The notes beneath the pieces are model-generated. The model ran no database searches. It had not been told where the DNA came from and saw only the letters and a program-made list of their open reading frames with translations. From Terripilifer sp031921685 (GTDB lineage: Bacteria; Pseudomonadota; Alphaproteobacteria; Rhizobiales; Beijerinckiaceae), in the NCBI RefSeq assembly GCF_031921685.1, contig NZ_JAPDHU010000002.1, forward strand, positions 1,302,001 through 1,366,000: a stretch of DNA of 64,000 bases, given 5' to 3'. The stretch's first letter is position 1. Each line of letters starts with the position of its first letter. A program made the position numbers and the translations under genes. This document shows, one piece after another, positions 61,125-64,000 of the stretch.

Positions 61125-62039
61125 TCAAGGTTGCAAATGTTCGACGAACCAGTCGAGCGCCGCACCGGCGGCCTGCGGTAGCGCCGCGCCATAAGGCTCG
61201 AAATGACCGCCGGGAACCAGCACGAGTTTCTTCGGTTCGCGCGCCGTCTCGAAAGCCGACAGAGCCAGATCGGTCGGCGTGACGAAATCCTCGCGCGCGA
61301 CGATCATCAATAGAGGCCGCGGACTGATGAACGAGACATAGGCGCCGGGCTCGTAAGCGCGCGAATATTCCACGGAACGCAAAGTCGCCTGATTGACCCA
61401 ACCGCCACCGGCACCCGCCTCCACATACCATTGCACCGCATCGGGCGCCGAATAGATCGCACCCACATCATGGGGCGTAGCGGCAACGAGCGGACGCACC
61501 TCCGGCGCGCCACCCTTGAGCCGCCCCAGACGATCGGCGTTGATATCCGCATTGAGTTTCGCCAAAGCATCCGCCGTGCCAAAGCGCCGCTTGCCGACCG
61601 CATGGCCGCTGATGGTCGGAACCTGCGCGACGACGCATTTCACCCGCGCATCTGTCGCGCCGACAACGAGCACATGGCCGCCGCTATAGCTCGTGCCCCA
61701 GATGCCGATACGGCCGGCATCGACACCGGGCTGATCCGACAGCCAGGTGATGGCATTGCGATAATCCTCGATCTGCGTCGCCGGATCGATTTCCTGACGG
61801 GGCTCTCCGCCGCTTTCGCCCAGACAGCGATAATCGAAGACAACGACCGCGAAGCCCGCCGCTGCGAAGCGCGTGGCGAAGCTGTCGAGACGCATGGTCT
61901 TCGTCGCCCCAAACCCATGCGCCATGACGATGCCCGGCGCCGGCCCCGAGCCTGTTTTCGCCGGTTCGTAGAACCAGGCACTGATCCGATCTCCCTCGGA
62001 CTGAAAAGTCACGTCTCGCCGCATGATCCGTTCCGCCAT
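61125..62039 (-). CDS. Alpha/beta hydrolase (DLH/YcjY-like)
   Basis: This 304-aa hydrolase shows GIVMAHGFGATKTM (oxyanion), the nucleophile elbow GIWGTSYSGGH (Ser) and LVPGGHFEPYG (catalytic His). It belongs to the dienelactone-hydrolase/peptidase-like alpha/beta group, and probably cleaves an ester or a C-C bond of a lactone. GGGG precedes the ATG. It begins a minus-strand operon with the SDR. Confidence 0.88.
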   Translation of the reverse strand: MAERIMRRDVTFQSEGDRISAWFYEPAKTGSGPAPGIVMAHGFGATKTMRLDSFATRFAAAGFAVVVFDYRCLGESGGEPRQEIDPATQIEDYRNAITWLSDQPGVDAGRIGIWGTSYSGGHVLVVGATDARVKCVVAQVPTISGHAVGKRRFGTADALAKLNADINADRLGRLKGGAPEVRPLVAATPHDVGAIYSAPDAVQWYVEAGAGGGWVNQATLRSVEYSRAYEPGAYVSFISPRPLLMIVAREDFVTPTDLALSAFETAREPKKLVLVPGGHFEPYGAALPQAAGAALDWFVEHLQP

Positions 62040-62055
62040 TTTCGCCCCAGCTTAT

Positions 62056-62075
62056 ATATGTAATATTTGACATAT
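62056..62075. promoter_or_regulatory. Inverted repeat in the divergent hydrolase promoter
   Basis: ATATGT (62056-62061) and ACATAT (62070-62075) form 6-bp arms around 8 bases. It lies just upstream of the minus-strand hydrolase and about 80 bases before the plus-strand one. A GntR- or TetR-class site is possible. No regulator gene is adjacent. Confidence 0.4.
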
Positions 62076-62153
62076 GAAAGAATGTTCGTTAAGTACGCTC
62101 ATCTGCGCCAGGGACCTCAGCAAGACAAGCACCCGGCATCCGAGGGGAGAACA

Positions 62154-62981
62154 ATGGCCCAAAGAGAACGGCTTCCCGATCATTCCATCACCGGCGACGG
62201 CGATATCACGGTCTATCTCCTGCATGGCGGCTATGGCTCCAAGGACTACTGGCGCTACGAAATCGCCGAACTGGTCCGCGCCGGCTATCGCGTCGTGGCG
62301 TGGGATGCGCCAGGCTATGGCCTCAGCCCGCTGCCCGACCTGCCGGCCGGCGACTACAGCATCGATTATCTGGCCCGCAGCTTCGGCCTGCTGCTGAAGG
62401 CAACTGCGGGGCGCACCAACATCCTGTTCGGTCACAGCCTCGGCGGCATCATCGCGCCGCGCGCGGCTCTGCTCTTTCCCGATCTTGTGCACGGCGTGAT
62501 CGTCTCCGCCACCGTCGGCTCGTTCGCGACGCGCAGCGCCGAGGACCAGAAGGATTATGTCGCCAAGCGGCTGGCACCCCTCGACCAGGGCAAGACGCTG
62601 GCGGAATCCGCCATGCCGCTCATCAAATCGATGTTCGGTCCAGGCGCCAGCGGCCCGATGGTCGATCTCGTCGCCGAAGTCGCAGGCTCCACCAAGGCCG
62701 ACACGTTCCGCGCCTCGATCCTCGCCATCATGGCCTACGACGGCCGCGAAACCCTTAAGCAATTGCGTGTGCCCACCCTGCTCGTCGCGGGCGAATGCGA
62801 CAGTGTCGGCCGGCCGGAGGGCATGAAAGCCGCCGCCGCTTTGGTGCCCGACGCTGAATTCGCCGTCATTCCTGGCGCCGGCCATTACGGCTGGGCCGAG
62901 AACCAGCCCGAATTCAATCGCGTGCTGTTCGACTTCATTCAACGCCGCGTCGCCAGAGCCAAGGAAAACGCCCATGCTTGA
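62154..62981 (+). CDS. Alpha/beta hydrolase fold enzyme
   Basis: This 275-aa protein has VYLLHGGYGSKDYW, WDAPGYGLS and the nucleophile elbow ILFGHSLGGIIAPRAALL, with VIPGAGHYGWAE supplying His. It resembles epoxide or ring-cleavage hydrolases (MhpC-like). GGGGAG precedes the ATG at 62154. Its end overlaps the dioxygenase start by 8 bases, so the two are coupled. Confidence 0.88.
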   Translation: MAQRERLPDHSITGDGDITVYLLHGGYGSKDYWRYEIAELVRAGYRVVAWDAPGYGLSPLPDLPAGDYSIDYLARSFGLLLKATAGRTNILFGHSLGGIIAPRAALLFPDLVHGVIVSATVGSFATRSAEDQKDYVAKRLAPLDQGKTLAESAMPLIKSMFGPGASGPMVDLVAEVAGSTKADTFRASILAIMAYDGRETLKQLRVPTLLVAGECDSVGRPEGMKAAAALVPDAEFAVIPGAGHYGWAENQPEFNRVLFDFIQRRVARAKENAHA

Positions 62982-64000
62982 AATCGTCAATCAGATCAAG
63001 CTCACCATCGCCGGCGACAACGATCATCCCTTTCTCAACGGGCCATTCACGCCCAACGACAAGGAATATACGGCCAGCACGCCTGACCTGAAGGTGATCG
63101 GCGAGATCCCGCGCGATCTCAATGGCATCTATGTGCGCAACACCCACAATCAGGTGCATGAATCGATCGGCATGTATCACCCCTATGACGGGGACGGCAT
63201 GCTGCATGCCATGCATTTCGAGGACGGCAAGGCGACCTATCGCAATCGCTTCGTGCGCACCACCGGCTTCCTCGCCGAACAGGGCGCCGGCAAATCGCTC
63301 TGGCCCGGCATTCTCGCGCCGCAGCTTTACGAGCGCCGCGGCTGGGGCTCCATGGGCGCCATGAAGGACAATGCCGGCACGGACGTGATCTGCCACGCCG
63401 GCAAGCTCATCGCTTCCATGTCGCAAGGCAGCGAGCCCTGGCGCCTCGATCCCGTGACCTTGGAGACTTTGGGCGCCGATCCGTCCTGGGCGCGCAAGGT
63501 CGTGCATGGCCTTGCCTCCCACTACAAGGTGGACTGGGAAACCGGGGAGATGATGTTCTTCAACTACCCGGAAGTCGCGCCGTTCATGAATTACGGCGTC
63601 ATCGACCGGGACAACCAACTCGTCCACTACGTGCCGATCGAACTGCCCGGACCGCGCTGGCCGCACGATCTCGGCATCACCAAGAACTATACCGTGCTGC
63701 ACGATCTGCCCTTCTTCTTCGACCATGAACTGTTGAAGAAGGGTCAGCGCAAACTGGCCTTCCACCGCGATATTCCGGCCCGCTTCGGCGTCATCCCGCG
63801 TCGTGGCGACAATGCGCAGGTGCGTTGGTTCGAGGCAAAACCCTGTTTCATCCTGCATCTGACCAATTGCTATGAAGATGGCGACGAAGTGGTCATGGAC
63901 GGCTGCATCCAGAACAATCCGCATAAGCCGCGTGTCGGCGAAGGCGGCAGCAAACAGGAACAATATGAGCGCATCCGCGCCCATCTCGACAAGCACAACA
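62974..64000 (+). CDS. Carotenoid oxygenase/lignostilbene dioxygenase family (cut at window end)
   Basis: The visible 342 residues belong to the RPE65/carotenoid cleavage dioxygenase family, a non-heme iron enzyme held by four histidines. Seen are EIPRDLNGIYVRNTHNQ, YDGDGMLHAMHF, GLASHYKVDWETGEMMFF (first His), RWPHDLGITKNYTVLHDLPFF (second His) and NCYEDGDEVVMDGC with another ligand region. The fourth His would lie beyond 64000. Neighbouring hydrolases and SDR suggest cleavage of stilbene- or terpenoid-like double bonds for catabolism. AAGGAAA precedes the ATG. Confidence 0.92.
   Translation, partial: MLEIVNQIKLTIAGDNDHPFLNGPFTPNDKEYTASTPDLKVIGEIPRDLNGIYVRNTHNQVHESIGMYHPYDGDGMLHAMHFEDGKATYRNRFVRTTGFLAEQGAGKSLWPGILAPQLYERRGWGSMGAMKDNAGTDVICHAGKLIASMSQGSEPWRLDPVTLETLGADPSWARKVVHGLASHYKVDWETGEMMFFNYPEVAPFMNYGVIDRDNQLVHYVPIELPGPRWPHDLGITKNYTVLHDLPFFFDHELLKKGQRKLAFHRDIPARFGVIPRRGDNAQVRWFEAKPCFILHLTNCYEDGDEVVMDGCIQNNPHKPRVGEGGSKQEQYERIRAHLDKHN

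Noticed and set aside
1..64000. tRNA, rRNA, riboswitch, CRISPR, IS or phage genes
   Set aside because: I looked in each intergenic gap and saw no cloverleaf, conserved riboswitch element, spaced repeat array, transposase or integrase. Absence is only as firm as reading by eye allows.

Overview
The window is high-G+C chromosomal DNA that reads as an alphaproteobacterium of the order Hyphomicrobiales (Rhizobiales). The evidence is an LdtR-type MarR regulator, a DUF6163 membrane protein, a HemB of the zinc-independent type, an Mg-type betaine-lipid pair (btaAB), an MctP-type symporter and a bacterial Bpt aminoacyltransferase. Housekeeping genes glyA, ldtR, DUF6163, hemB, an RDD protein, bpt and parC occur in one order with unrelated accessory genes between them. 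This looks like a conserved backbone that has received several insertions. I found no tRNA, rRNA, CRISPR array, IS element or prophage. Genus cannot be fixed from this sequence alone.

Region by region. 1-3.6 kb: start of glyA, a FitAB-type toxin-antitoxin pair with its operator, then an amidohydrolase and a Bug-type solute receptor in one operon. 3.8-8.5 kb: a TetR regulator and a divergent MFS exporter with twin operators, then an MctP-like symporter with its small partner. 8.5-12.4 kb: a cytochrome bo3 quinol oxidase operon in which subunits I and III are one polypeptide. 12.6-18.9 kb: an L,D-transpeptidase, two tandem small paralogues, an exported phosphodiesterase and a two-gene membrane/exported pair. 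19.0-25.7 kb: a catabolic island with a self-sufficient CYP116B-like P450, a Bug receptor, a sulfatase, an IclR regulator and an isochorismatase-like hydrolase. 26-29 kb: an AraC regulator and a membrane alpha/beta hydrolase, flanked by two types of palindromic repeat. 29.3-35.7 kb: ldtR, DUF6163, hemB, a site-2 protease and btaAB. 36.3-41.6 kb: a siderophore uptake locus (TetR, TonB receptor, Tat-exported binding protein, DUF2218-SIP reductase) without an ABC permease. 41.6-46.4 kb: a D-Ala-D-Ala dipeptidase-like enzyme, then a Bug receptor facing a flavin monooxygenase and nitroreductase, with the same 30-bp operator-like palindrome at both outer promoters. 46.5-58.1 kb: RDD protein, LysR/MFS pair, bpt, a DUF3592 protein, a D-amino-acid-oxidase-like protein whose domain order is circularly permuted, dodecin, a YcxB protein, a DUF1963 protein and parC. 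58.2-64 kb: an HxlR/NAD(P)-binding pair, a YghU-type GST and a divergent cluster with two alpha/beta hydrolases, an SDR and a carotenoid/lignostilbene-type dioxygenase that runs off the end.

Taken together, the accessory genes suggest a soil or plant-associated heterotroph using varied aromatic or organic compounds. Three orphan Bug receptors each sit beside catabolic enzymes. The most notable signals are the circularly permuted oxidase (52.4-53.6 kb), the paired operators around 42.4-45.4 kb, the CyoB-CyoC fusion and the FitAB-like operator geometry.
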